Shown here piece by piece: positions 46,987 to 54,837 of a DNA stretch of 64,000 nt (position 1 is the first letter of the stretch; every line of letters starts with the position of its first letter). The translations under genes were made by a program, and so were the position numbers. The stretch covers positions 992,001 to 1,056,000 of the forward strand of contig NZ_JACGXS010000001.1 of assembly GCF_014117215.1 (NCBI RefSeq). Reading direction: 5' to 3'. The notes below the pieces were generated by a model. It saw only the letters and a list, made by a program, of their open reading frames with translations, was not told where the DNA came from and did not search any database. This DNA is from Stenotrophomonas tumulicola (GTDB taxonomy: Bacteria; Pseudomonadota; Gammaproteobacteria; Xanthomonadales; Xanthomonadaceae).

Positions 46987-47485
46987 GTTTCCCTCAGTAC
47001 AATTGAAGCGTGGCTAGTTCCGTCGATTCGTGTTCGAGTTCATTTCGATCTTTCGACCGCTAGATGACGGGTGACATATCGAACAAAACACCCCCTCTCA
47101 CGACGTAGGACGTTGTGCACCAAAGGCCAGTCTGAGACGTTCAATGCTGTCGACCTCAGTCATATGCCAATCCGGAACTCTTGCCCTACGAGCCTAGTAT
47201 CGACCTCTTGGTGGCCAAACGGACCGGGGGCTCCTCGCCATATTGCCCAGAGCGCCAATGGCCTCCGTGCCCCTCCAAGCCCCTCGGCGGTCGGTCGCCA
47301 CGGGAGGCTGGAGAAGTCTCGCTCCCTTCGAGCGGATCATTACGCCAATTCGGCCATATGGGAAGCGCTGGGTGCGCGTTGTCCCCGCCTCGGCCGGAGC
47401 CACGCAGCGCGGCCAAGCGCGGGCGAGTCGATCCGCCTTGCAAGAAGGTCCAGGCCCTACCGCTCGCCTACCGGCATAGAGATGC
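46987..47485. other. About 500 bp between the two-component operon and modC
   Basis: It contains the two-component promoter and overlapping long frames in several directions (for example 47071-47742 plus, 47194-47589 minus). All are Arg-, Pro- and Ser-rich with no family match and look like chance frames in GC-rich DNA. This is probably the junction of the stress island and the molybdenum block. Confidence 0.45.
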
Positions 47486-48334
47486 CTATGCACCAGGGTC
47501 GTCTCCCATTTGCGCGGCTCGCGGGCAGATGTATCGTGGCTTTGGACTCTCTGAGTCTCCGACTGACTGATGGTTGCTCTTCCCCTCAAGACCCGGGCTT
47601 GTTGGGGAGCCGACTAAGGATGGTAGAAGGCGGGGCTGACGGGTCGGCCTCTGACGCGAGCCGGGAGGAGAGATCAGTCGCCCATTTTCGATGCAGGCGA
47701 TCTGGCCCCCAAATATCTCAATGTCGTTGGGATCATGGCTGATCAGCAGCAGTGGAATACCGGCCCCGTCCAGCACGGCCTCCAGCTCCTGCCGCAAGTG
47801 CTGGCGAAGATCCTGGTCCAGCGCGGAGAACGGTTCATCCAGCAGCAGCGCCTGCGGCTGCGTCACCAAGGCGCGTGCCAAGGCGGTACGCTGGCGCTGG
47901 CCGCCGGACACCTGCGAGGGCAGCAGATCACCCACCGTATCGATGCGGAATGCGTGCAACCACTGCTCCACCGCATCGAAGCGCTGGCCGACCCGCGGAT
48001 TCAACCAGCCCTTCTGCAGACCGAACGCCACGTTCTGGCGCACGCTCAGGTGTGGGAACAGCGCGTAATCCTGGAACACGTAGCCCAGCCGGCGGTGCTG
48101 CGGCGGCAGATCCACACCGGTGGCCGCATCGAACAGGGTCTGCCCCTGTAGGCGCACATGACCCTGGCCCGGCCTCAGCAGCCCGGCCACCGCCTTCAGG
48201 GTCAGGCTCTTGCCCGCGCCCGAGGGCCCGAACAGCACCACCTGCCGCTGCGTGCACTGCAGCGACACGTCCAATACGAAATCCTGGCCGGCCGCCTGCA
48301 GGCGACGCTGCACCTGCAGGTCAAGCCACATCAC
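47486..48334 (-). CDS. modC: Molybdate ABC transporter ATPase ModC with odd C-terminal tail
   Basis: Residues 1-222 are a clear ABC ATPase: Walker A FGPSGAGKS (35-43), signature QVSGGQRQRTALARAL (141-156), Walker B LLLDEPFSALD (163-173), H-loop LISH. The C-terminal TOBE/molybdate-binding domain of long ModC proteins is absent. After about residue 222 (near 47670) comes a 60-residue Pro/Ser/Arg-rich tail with no family character, and base composition changes there. The gene probably lost its 3' end at the island junction and now reads into foreign sequence, though a short native form is possible. It overlaps modB by 14 bp. Confidence 0.85.
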   Translation of the reverse strand: MMWLDLQVQRRLQAAGQDFVLDVSLQCTQRQVVLFGPSGAGKSLTLKAVAGLLRPGQGHVRLQGQTLFDAATGVDLPPQHRRLGYVFQDYALFPHLSVRQNVAFGLQKGWLNPRVGQRFDAVEQWLHAFRIDTVGDLLPSQVSGGQRQRTALARALVTQPQALLLDEPFSALDQDLRQHLRQELEAVLDGAGIPLLLISHDPNDIEIFGGQIACIENGRLISPPGSRQRPTRQPRLLPSLVGSPTSPGLEGKSNHQSVGDSESPKPRYICPRAAQMGDDPGA

Positions 48335-49004
48335 GCAGCTCCCGGCGACGTCCGCCCACCAGCCGCGCGGCCAGCAGCAGGATCACGATGCACACCACCG
48401 AGGTCAGGATCACCAGCGCATTGGCCTTGCCGTCCTGGCCGGCCTGCACCGCTTCGTAGATGGCGATCGACAGCGTCTGCGTGCGGCCGGGAATGCTGCC
48501 CGCCACCATCAGCGTCGCGCCGAACTCGCCCATCGCGCGTGCAAACGCCAGCAGCAGGCCGGCGAGGATGCCGCGCCACGCCAGCGGCAGCGTGATGCGG
48601 AAGAACACCGCTGCTTCGGACACACCGAGCGTGCGTGCGGCCTGCTCCAACTGTCCATCCACTTCCTCGAACGCCGCGCGTGCCGGCTTGAACACCAGCG
48701 GCAGCGAGGCCACCGCCGCAGCGATCACCGCCGCCTGCCAGGTGAACACCAGGTTGATGCCGAACCACGACTGCAGCCACGCGCCGATCGGGCCGTTGCG
48801 GCCGATCAGCACCAGCAGGTAATACCCCAGCACGGTCGGCGGCAGCACCATCGGCAGGGTCAGCAGCGAATCCAGCAGCTCACGGCCAGGAAATCGCCGA
48901 CGTGCCAGCAGCGCGCCCAGTGCCACGCCCAGCACCAGATTGATCGCGGTGGCCCAGCCGGCCACCTTCAGCGACAACCACAGTGCGCTCCAGTCGAGAT
49001 CCAT
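48321..49004 (-). CDS. modB: Molybdate ABC transporter permease ModB
   Basis: A 227-residue inner-membrane permease with about five helices and the cytosolic EAA-type loop EQAARTLGVSEAAVFFRITLP that docks ModC, plus the FARAMGEFGATLMVAGSIPG segment typical of ModB. It begins 3 bp after the modA stop and overlaps modC. Confidence 0.94.
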   Translation of the reverse strand: MDLDWSALWLSLKVAGWATAINLVLGVALGALLARRRFPGRELLDSLLTLPMVLPPTVLGYYLLVLIGRNGPIGAWLQSWFGINLVFTWQAAVIAAAVASLPLVFKPARAAFEEVDGQLEQAARTLGVSEAAVFFRITLPLAWRGILAGLLLAFARAMGEFGATLMVAGSIPGRTQTLSIAIYEAVQAGQDGKANALVILTSVVCIVILLLAARLVGGRRRELRDVA

Positions 49005-49007
49005 GCC

Positions 49008-49754
49008 TCAGGGCTTGCCGAACCCATGCTTGGCCAGGATCGCCTGGCCCTGTGCCGAACGCACGAAGGTGGTGAAGCGCTTGGCTTCAACCGGTTGCGC
49101 ACTGGCCTTGGTCACCGCCAACGGATAGGCAATGCGCCCCGCCACCGGCACCGCGAAGGCACGGCGCACCCGATCAGGCATCGCCTGCGCATCGGTGGCA
49201 TAGACGAAGCCGGCATCCACTTCACCGCGCGCCACGTAGTCCAGCGACTGGCGAACGTTCTGCGTGGTGATGGTCTTGCCCTGCACCGACGGCCACAGGC
49301 CCGCCGCTTCCAGCGCGCCCTTGGCATAGCGGCCGACCGGCACGCTGTCCGGGTTGCCCAGTGCGATGCGCTGCACACCGGCACCGGCCAGGTCCTTCAA
49401 GGTACGCGGCGCAGCCTTGGCCTGCGGCGGCACCACCACCCACAGCGCGTTCACCGCGAACACCTCGCGGGTGCCGGCCGCCAGCAGGTCCTGCTGCTGG
49501 GCCTGGTCCATCGTGGTTTCATCGGCCGACGCGAACACATCCACCGGCGCGCCGCGGCTGATCTGCTGCAGCAGCACGCCGGACGCGGCGAAGTTGAAAT
49601 CGACCTTGGTTCCCGGGTGTGCCTTCTCATAGGCGGTGCCCAGTTCGCGGAAGCTCTCGGTCAAGCTCGATGCCGCCGACACCGTCAGGTCGGCCGCCAA
49701 GGCCGGCACCGTGGCCAGCAGTCCCAGCAACAACAGTCCAACTCGTTTCATCAT
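49008..49754 (-). CDS. modA: Molybdate-binding protein ModA
   Basis: A 248-residue periplasmic binding protein with signal peptide MMKRVGLLLLGLLATVPALA and mature start ADLTVSAASSL. The early Ser-Ser and the late Tyr/Asp-rich region (GEVDAGFVYATDA) fit the oxyanion pocket. It lies 84 bp downstream of the previous operon gene; this gap holds a CGCTACATAGC motif and may give modABC its own promoter. Confidence 0.94.
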   Translation of the reverse strand: MMKRVGLLLLGLLATVPALAADLTVSAASSLTESFRELGTAYEKAHPGTKVDFNFAASGVLLQQISRGAPVDVFASADETTMDQAQQQDLLAAGTREVFAVNALWVVVPPQAKAAPRTLKDLAGAGVQRIALGNPDSVPVGRYAKGALEAAGLWPSVQGKTITTQNVRQSLDYVARGEVDAGFVYATDAQAMPDRVRRAFAVPVAGRIAYPLAVTKASAQPVEAKRFTTFVRSAQGQAILAKHGFGKP

Positions 49755-49838
49755 TGGTTTCCCCGTTTGGTTGGGTTTAGATCGGTTTCACCGCCTATCC
49801 TTGGCATCGCAGGCGCTACATAGCTGGCCCGCCCAGAG

Positions 49839-50198
49839 CTAGGTAGAGGGTGCACGACGGTGCGGACCTCGTTGGCGCAGGCTGTCTCGTACATCCACAT
49901 CGAATTGAAGCTGCAGCGAGATGTCATCATCCAGCGCAATGCCAAAACCCAGACCATCACGACAGGGCAAACGTAATGCCAAGGACTGAACCGCTTCGCG
50001 AGGAAGCATCAACCGGCAGTACTCGCTCCCCTCCAGAAGCACCGCCTGTTGCCCTGCATGCAGTGATAGCACCATGCCCCAGCCGCGATCGCCGCCGAAC
50101 CGCGTCAGGTTCTCCACCGATTCGCCGGCCAGCAACTGCGCTAGCTCCTCTTCATCAACGCGCAGACGAACTGCCTGCCGCTGTAGCTGGACTTTCAT
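49839..50198 (-). CDS. Small protein in the Moco operon, possibly DUF7009-like
   Basis: A 119-residue protein whose ATG overlaps the mobA stop (ATGA), so it is a true member of the operon. It starts MKVQLQRQAVRLRVDEEELAQLLAGE, alternates short strands and ends in a basic tail. The opening resembles small DUF7009-type proteins, but I am not certain. A cofactor-insertion or chaperone role would fit the place; nothing in the sequence proves it. Confidence 0.7.
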   Translation of the reverse strand: MKVQLQRQAVRLRVDEEELAQLLAGESVENLTRFGGDRGWGMVLSLHAGQQAVLLEGSEYCRLMLPREAVQSLALRLPCRDGLGFGIALDDDISLQLQFDVDVRDSLRQRGPHRRAPST

Positions 50199-50761
50199 GA
50201 TGCAATGAACTCGAGCTCGGTTGAGGTGTTGCAGTTGAGTAGCTGGTCGTATTCGCTATCCGCCAGTGGCAGCTCGATTGCGCCCAAGCGTTCTCGCAGG
50301 GCGTGTAGCGAGCGGTGCGCCGCCGGATTCTCGATCAATTCCCGCAACACATGCCGGCAATGGTCATCAATCTGCAACCGCATCGGCAGGGGTTCTTCCG
50401 CAAACAGCACACAGGCAGCCGAAGGCGCATCACGTAACCGTTGTAGTAACGCCGGGGTCACATTGGGCGTATCCACCGGAAGCACCAGAGCGGCAGCGTC
50501 CGGCATGCACATGGCCACACTGTAGAGCCCGCCCAACGGGCCGCAGCGTGCCACGCGATCAGGAATGCCACCGAAGGCCGGGTAGTTGCCACTCACCCAT
50601 ACCCTTTCCGCACCTGCCTGTCGCAGCAGGCCACGCATGTGCTCTAGCAGGGTTCGCCCGTGCCACGGTAGCAGCGCCTTGTCACGGCCCATCCGGCTGG
50701 AAAGACCACCGGCCAGCACGATGCCGTCAGTGGGAATGTTCGTGATCGTGTGCACATTCAT
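50195..50761 (-). CDS. mobA: Molybdenum cofactor guanylyltransferase MobA
   Basis: From the ATG at 50761 the protein has 188 residues (the frame opens at 50800). The GTP-binding start GIVLAGGLSSRMGRDKALLPW is canonical, and CGPLGGLYSV and LVLPVDTPNV follow as expected. It attaches GMP to Mo-molybdopterin, giving the bis-MGD form used by enzymes such as the one encoded at 54.8-57.1 kb. Its 5' end overlaps moaE by 35 bp, out of frame. Confidence 0.9.
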   Translation of the reverse strand: MNVHTITNIPTDGIVLAGGLSSRMGRDKALLPWHGRTLLEHMRGLLRQAGAERVWVSGNYPAFGGIPDRVARCGPLGGLYSVAMCMPDAAALVLPVDTPNVTPALLQRLRDAPSAACVLFAEEPLPMRLQIDDHCRHVLRELIENPAAHRSLHALRERLGAIELPLADSEYDQLLNCNTSTELEFIAS

Positions 50762-51245
50762 GGGCATTGTCATGAGCTTGCGTGGGTTCGTTATCCGCAT
50801 GGCAGAGACTGCAGCCTTCGGTCCACTCGCTGTCGCCGTCCTCGTAATGCTCCTGCTTCCAGATCGGGCACTGGTGCTTGACCACCTCGATCAACTGCCG
50901 GCAGGCCCGGAATGCCTCGTCTCGATGCGGGCTGCCGGCGGCCACCACCACCGCCACATCGCCAATGCCCAACCGGCCCTTGGCGTGGGCCACATACAGC
51001 TTCAGCTTCGGACCGAACGTCGCCTCGACCTCTGCCGCCAGGCGCTTGAACTCGTTCAGCACCAAAGGTTCGAACAGGTCGTACGTGATCCCGGTCACCG
51101 GCCGGCCGATGTTGACGTCGCGCACCTTGCCGATGAACACGTCGATGCCGCCGAAGCCCGGATCAGATACCGCCGCGATGCCTTCGGCCGGATCGATCGC
51201 CGCCTGCGCGCGGTCCACCACCGTCGCGATGATCTTCTCGCTCAT
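50727..51245 (-). CDS. moaE: Molybdopterin synthase large subunit MoaE, His-rich tail
   Basis: A 172-residue catalytic subunit of molybdopterin synthase, with the segment YDLFEPLVLNEFKRLAAEVEA, the RLGIGDVAVVV strand and the conserved PIWKQEHYEDG containing the active Lys. It ends in an extra ~20-residue tail with seven His, one Cys and several acids (QAHDNAHECAHDHEHSH), encoded where the frame overlaps mobA. The tail could bind metal, or be a by-product of the overlap. It starts 3 bp after moaD. Confidence 0.93.
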   Translation of the reverse strand: MSEKIIATVVDRAQAAIDPAEGIAAVSDPGFGGIDVFIGKVRDVNIGRPVTGITYDLFEPLVLNEFKRLAAEVEATFGPKLKLYVAHAKGRLGIGDVAVVVAAGSPHRDEAFRACRQLIEVVKHQCPIWKQEHYEDGDSEWTEGCSLCHADNEPTQAHDNAHECAHDHEHSH

Positions 51246-51248
51246 CGC

Positions 51249-51512
51249 TCAGCCCCCGCTCACTGGTGGCAGGATCGCCACGCGGCCATCGTCGGGCAGC
51301 GCCTCGTGGTCGCGCAGCACGCGTTGCTGGTCGGCAAACGCCGAGTAGTCCAGCAGGCCCGCGCGGAAACCCGGCCAACGCACCGGCAGCAGCTCGCGCA
51401 GCGCCTGGCGCAGATCGGCCACGGTGCCACCGGCCACATCGACGGCGATTTCGCGGCTGGCATCCAGATCGGAAAACGCACCGAACAACTGCAGATTCAC
51501 CTGTTTCATCAT
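51249..51512 (-). CDS. moaD: Molybdopterin synthase sulfur carrier MoaD
   Basis: An 87-residue ubiquitin-fold protein ending in the required Gly-Gly (PPVSGG), which is made into a thiocarboxylate for sulfur transfer to precursor Z. Its ATG overlaps the moeA stop. It works with MoaE, encoded next. Confidence 0.93.
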   Translation of the reverse strand: MMKQVNLQLFGAFSDLDASREIAVDVAGGTVADLRQALRELLPVRWPGFRAGLLDYSAFADQQRVLRDHEALPDDGRVAILPPVSGG

Positions 51513-52762
51513 GACTCCTGGCTCACCAGCTGCACCGGTTCGTGGTGACCCCAGCCCTGCACGCGCACGAAGGTGCCAGCGCTGGCCAGGTCTCCCTCGG
51601 CCTCCAGCACCACCCAGGCGTTGGCCTGCAGCATGGACATCAAACGGAACGACTCCTGCCCGGACAGTACGCGCGCACTCAGGCGCCCCTGCCCGTCCAT
51701 TTCCACCCGCGCCCGCGCGTGGAAGCGCAGACCGGGCGGCTTGCGCACGTCGGCCTGCAGCGGCAGCCGCAACACCGGTTCCGGTGCAAGCCCCAGCAGG
51801 CGGCGCAGTACCGGCTCGACGAAGAAGCGCTGGCCCACGGCAGCCGAAACCGGGTTGCCGGGCAGGCCGAAGTACAGCGCGCCATTGGGCAACACCGCGA
51901 ACAACAACGGCTTGCCGGGGCGGATCGCCACCTTATGGAAGACGATGCGCGCACCACGGCCACGCAGCGCATCGGGAACGAAGTCGTAGCGGCCGGCCGA
52001 CACCGCGCCGGTACTGATCAGCAGCTGCGCGCCAGCGGCCAGCGCTTCATCCAGCACCGCATTGAACGCGGCCACGTCGTCGCCCACCGTGCCCTGCCAG
52101 ACCACCTCGGCACCGGCCGCCTGCAGGCGGCCCACCAGGTAGGGGCGATTGCTGTCACGGATCTGGCCCGATTCCAGCGCCTGCGCCGCCTCGGTCACCA
52201 GTTCCTTGCCGGTGGCGATCACCGCCGCCCTCGGCCGCGCCACCACCGCCACCTCACCCACGCCCAGGGCGTGCAGCAGGGTGCGGGCATTGATATCCAG
52301 CACCTGGCCGGCGCACAGCACGCGCTCACCCTCGCGCACGTCCTGGCCGCGCAGGCGCACGTTCTGGCCCGGCTTCACCGTCGCGGTCAGCGCGATGCGG
52401 GTCGGGCGGCCGTCCTCGCTGGCGAGGATCTCCACGTTCTCGACCGGCACCACCGTATCCAGGCCAACCGGCATGCGCGCTCCGGTCATGATTTCCCAGG
52501 CACCCTCGCCGCCTTCGGCGCCGGCATCGCCGGCTGCCTGCCAGCCCTGCACCGCGAATTCGGTACCGGCCTCGAACGTCGCGCCGTTGGCGCGCAGCGC
52601 AAAGCCGTCCATCGCCGAATTGTCGAACGGCGGCAACGACTGCCCGCTGTGGATGTCACTGGCCAGGGTACGGCCGCCGGCTTCATGCAGCGGCACGCGC
52701 TCGGCCGGCAGCGGCGTGGCCGCGTCCAGCAGGTGCTGCAAGGCTTCGCAATAGGGAATCAT
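51509..52762 (-). CDS. moeA: Molybdopterin molybdenumtransferase MoeA
   Basis: A 417-residue protein from the ATG at 52762, which overlaps the moaCB stop (ATGA); the frame to 52828 is not used. Family marks are seen in FDNSAMDGFALRA, ITGARMPVGLDTVVPVE, ISTGAVSAGRYDFV and LPGNPVSAAV. It inserts molybdate into adenylated molybdopterin. Confidence 0.94.
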   Translation of the reverse strand: MIPYCEALQHLLDAATPLPAERVPLHEAGGRTLASDIHSGQSLPPFDNSAMDGFALRANGATFEAGTEFAVQGWQAAGDAGAEGGEGAWEIMTGARMPVGLDTVVPVENVEILASEDGRPTRIALTATVKPGQNVRLRGQDVREGERVLCAGQVLDINARTLLHALGVGEVAVVARPRAAVIATGKELVTEAAQALESGQIRDSNRPYLVGRLQAAGAEVVWQGTVGDDVAAFNAVLDEALAAGAQLLISTGAVSAGRYDFVPDALRGRGARIVFHKVAIRPGKPLLFAVLPNGALYFGLPGNPVSAAVGQRFFVEPVLRRLLGLAPEPVLRLPLQADVRKPPGLRFHARARVEMDGQGRLSARVLSGQESFRLMSMLQANAWVVLEAEGDLASAGTFVRVQGWGHHEPVQLVSQES

Positions 52763-53769
52763 GAGTGGCCATCCCCCTCGACCATCGCCAGGGCGTGGCC
52801 CAGTACCGGCGCCAGGATATCCAGGCACTGCGCCGCCGCCTTCGGGCTGCCGGGCAGCGCGAACACCAGCATGTTGCCCAGCTGCACCACCTCGGCGCGG
52901 CTCAGCCAGGCCATCGGCGTGTGCTGTGCACTCAGCGCGCGCACCATCTGCGCCAGGCCATGTACCGGCCGCGCGTTCAGGGAACGGAGCGCCTCCGGGG
53001 TCAGGTCACGCGGGCCCAGTCCGGTACCACCGGTACACAGGCACAGGCGCACGCCCTCGGCGGCCAAGGCCTGCAGGCGACCCGCCAATGGCTCGATGCC
53101 ATCGGGCAACACCTCAGCGGCCACCACCTCGCCGCCCAGCTTTTTCAGGCCGGTCACCAGGGTCGGGCCAGAGATATCCTCATAGGTGCCGTCGCTGGCG
53201 CGATCGCTCAGCGTGATCACCGCGCAGGCCGCGCCCTCCAGGCCCTTCGGCGCACGCGGCTTGAAACGCGTGCGCTCGGCATCGTCCATGCCGTCGGGGT
53301 GCAGCCAGACACCGCGCTTGCCGCCTTCCTTGAACAGCAGGCGGATACCTTCGATGCGCAGGGCCGGTTCCACCGGCTTGCTCAGGTCGTACAGGGTAAG
53401 CAGCGCCGCGTTGACGCCGGCCAGTGCCTCCATCTCCACGCCGGTGCGCGCCTCGCTGGCGCACTCGCACCACACGCGGATCGCCTGCCGTTCCGGTACC
53501 GGCGCGCAGAACACCTGCACCAGTTCCAGCGGCAGCGGGTGGCACAGTGGCATCAGCATCGAGGCCATCTTGGCGCCCTGCAGGCCGGCAATCTCGGCCA
53601 TCACCAGCGCATCGCCCTTGGGCAGGCGGCGCTCGACGATCAGCGGATAGGCCACTGGACCGGCATGCAGCTCGCCCACCGCCACCGCACGTCGGCGGGT
53701 GATGCGCTTGTCGCGGACATCGGCCATATGGAAGGCCGCATTCAATTCCCCACTCATCGTGTTGCTCAT
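52759..53769 (-). CDS. moaCB: Fused MoaC-MoaB molybdenum cofactor protein
   Basis: A 336-residue two-domain protein. Residues 1-160 are MoaC (cyclic pyranopterin monophosphate synthase): LMPLCHPLPLELV and TGVEMEALAGVNAALLTLYDLSK hold the active-site residues. Residues 175-336 are a MoaB/MogA-like adenylyltransferase: VITLSDRASDGTYEDISGP, LCTGGTGLGPRDLTPEAL and ALPGSPKAA. The fusion joins an early and a late step of the pathway. The ATG overlaps the moaA stop with GGAGG just before it. Confidence 0.93.
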   Translation of the reverse strand: MSNTMSGELNAAFHMADVRDKRITRRRAVAVGELHAGPVAYPLIVERRLPKGDALVMAEIAGLQGAKMASMLMPLCHPLPLELVQVFCAPVPERQAIRVWCECASEARTGVEMEALAGVNAALLTLYDLSKPVEPALRIEGIRLLFKEGGKRGVWLHPDGMDDAERTRFKPRAPKGLEGAACAVITLSDRASDGTYEDISGPTLVTGLKKLGGEVVAAEVLPDGIEPLAGRLQALAAEGVRLCLCTGGTGLGPRDLTPEALRSLNARPVHGLAQMVRALSAQHTPMAWLSRAEVVQLGNMLVFALPGSPKAAAQCLDILAPVLGHALAMVEGDGHS

Positions 53770-54806
53770 CCTCCGATGGAGGCCAGGTGCGGGGTCAGCC
53801 CGGTCTGGCCCTGGTGCAGTCCATGCCCGGCCGCTTTCAGGCCAAGCTGCGTGGTAATGCGTGCCAGCAGCGCGTCATGGTCATCGTCGCTCTGCAGCAG
53901 CGGGCGCAGCGGCACGCCGAACTCGCCGAACAGGCACAGCCGCAGGTCACCCTTGGCGGTCACCCGCAGGCGGTTGCAGCCCTTGCAGAAGTCACGCGAA
54001 TACGGGGCGATGATGCCCACCGTGCCGCGATGGTCCGGGTGGCTGTACTCACGCGCCGGGCCGGCATCGGCGGCGCGCGGCCGTTCGTGCCAGCCAGCCG
54101 CCAGCAGCTGCTCGATCACCACGTCGGCGCGCAGGTGGTGGCGCTGGAAATAGGCTTCGTTGTCGCCGGTGCGCATCAGTTCGATGAAGCGCACGCTGAA
54201 GGGGCGGTCACGCAGGTAGTCCATCCACTGCGGCAGCTCGTCGTCGTTCAGGCCACGCAGCAGCACCGCATTGAGCTTGATCGCCGGCAGGCCCAGCGCC
54301 TGCGCCAGGGCCAGGCCCTGTTCGATCTCCGGCAGGCGGTCATGCCCGGTGATGGTCTTGAAACGTTCGCGCTGCAGGCTGTCCATGCTCACGTTCAGCG
54401 CGGTCAGGCCGGCGCGGTGCCAGCCCGGCAGGCGCCGCGGTAGCAACGTGCCATTGGTGGTGATGGCCACCTTGCGGATGCCCGGCACCGCCGCCACGGT
54501 GGCGATGATCTCATCCAGGTCCTTGCGCAGGCTGGGCTCGCCGCCGGTCAGGCGGATCTTGCTCATGCCCAGCGCGGCAAACGCACGCACCAGGCGCGCG
54601 ATTTCTTCCACCTGCAGGAAGCGCGGGCGGCCATCGGCCTGGTAGCCGTCGGGCAGGCAGTAGCTGCAACGGAAGTTGCAGGCTTCGGTCAACGAAAGGC
54701 GCAGGTACGGAAAGCTGCGTCCGAAACCGTCGGTGAGTTGGCGGGGATGATCTGCCAGTGCGCCCTCACCTACCGGCTCTGGCGCCCGAATGAGCTCGGC
54801 TGACAT
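53766..54806 (-). CDS. moaA: GTP 3',8-cyclase MoaA (radical SAM)
   Basis: A 346-residue radical SAM enzyme, the first step of Moco synthesis. The N-terminal cluster motif CNFRCSYC, the KIRLTGGEPSLRKDL segment and the C-terminal cluster residues CKGCNRLR...LCLFGE are intact, and the protein ends in the needed Gly-Gly. AGGGAGG lies eight bases before the start. It follows the molybdoenzyme gene by 31 bp. Confidence 0.95.
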   Translation of the reverse strand: MSAELIRAPEPVGEGALADHPRQLTDGFGRSFPYLRLSLTEACNFRCSYCLPDGYQADGRPRFLQVEEIARLVRAFAALGMSKIRLTGGEPSLRKDLDEIIATVAAVPGIRKVAITTNGTLLPRRLPGWHRAGLTALNVSMDSLQRERFKTITGHDRLPEIEQGLALAQALGLPAIKLNAVLLRGLNDDELPQWMDYLRDRPFSVRFIELMRTGDNEAYFQRHHLRADVVIEQLLAAGWHERPRAADAGPAREYSHPDHRGTVGIIAPYSRDFCKGCNRLRVTAKGDLRLCLFGEFGVPLRPLLQSDDDHDALLARITTQLGLKAAGHGLHQGQTGLTPHLASIGG

Positions 54807-54837
54807 TCTTAGTCCTCCCTACGACATGCCGGCGCAA

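Noticed and set aside
47071..47742. 223-codon plus-strand frame over the modC junction
   Set aside because: Arg/Ser/Pro-rich chance frame antisense to modC with no family match.
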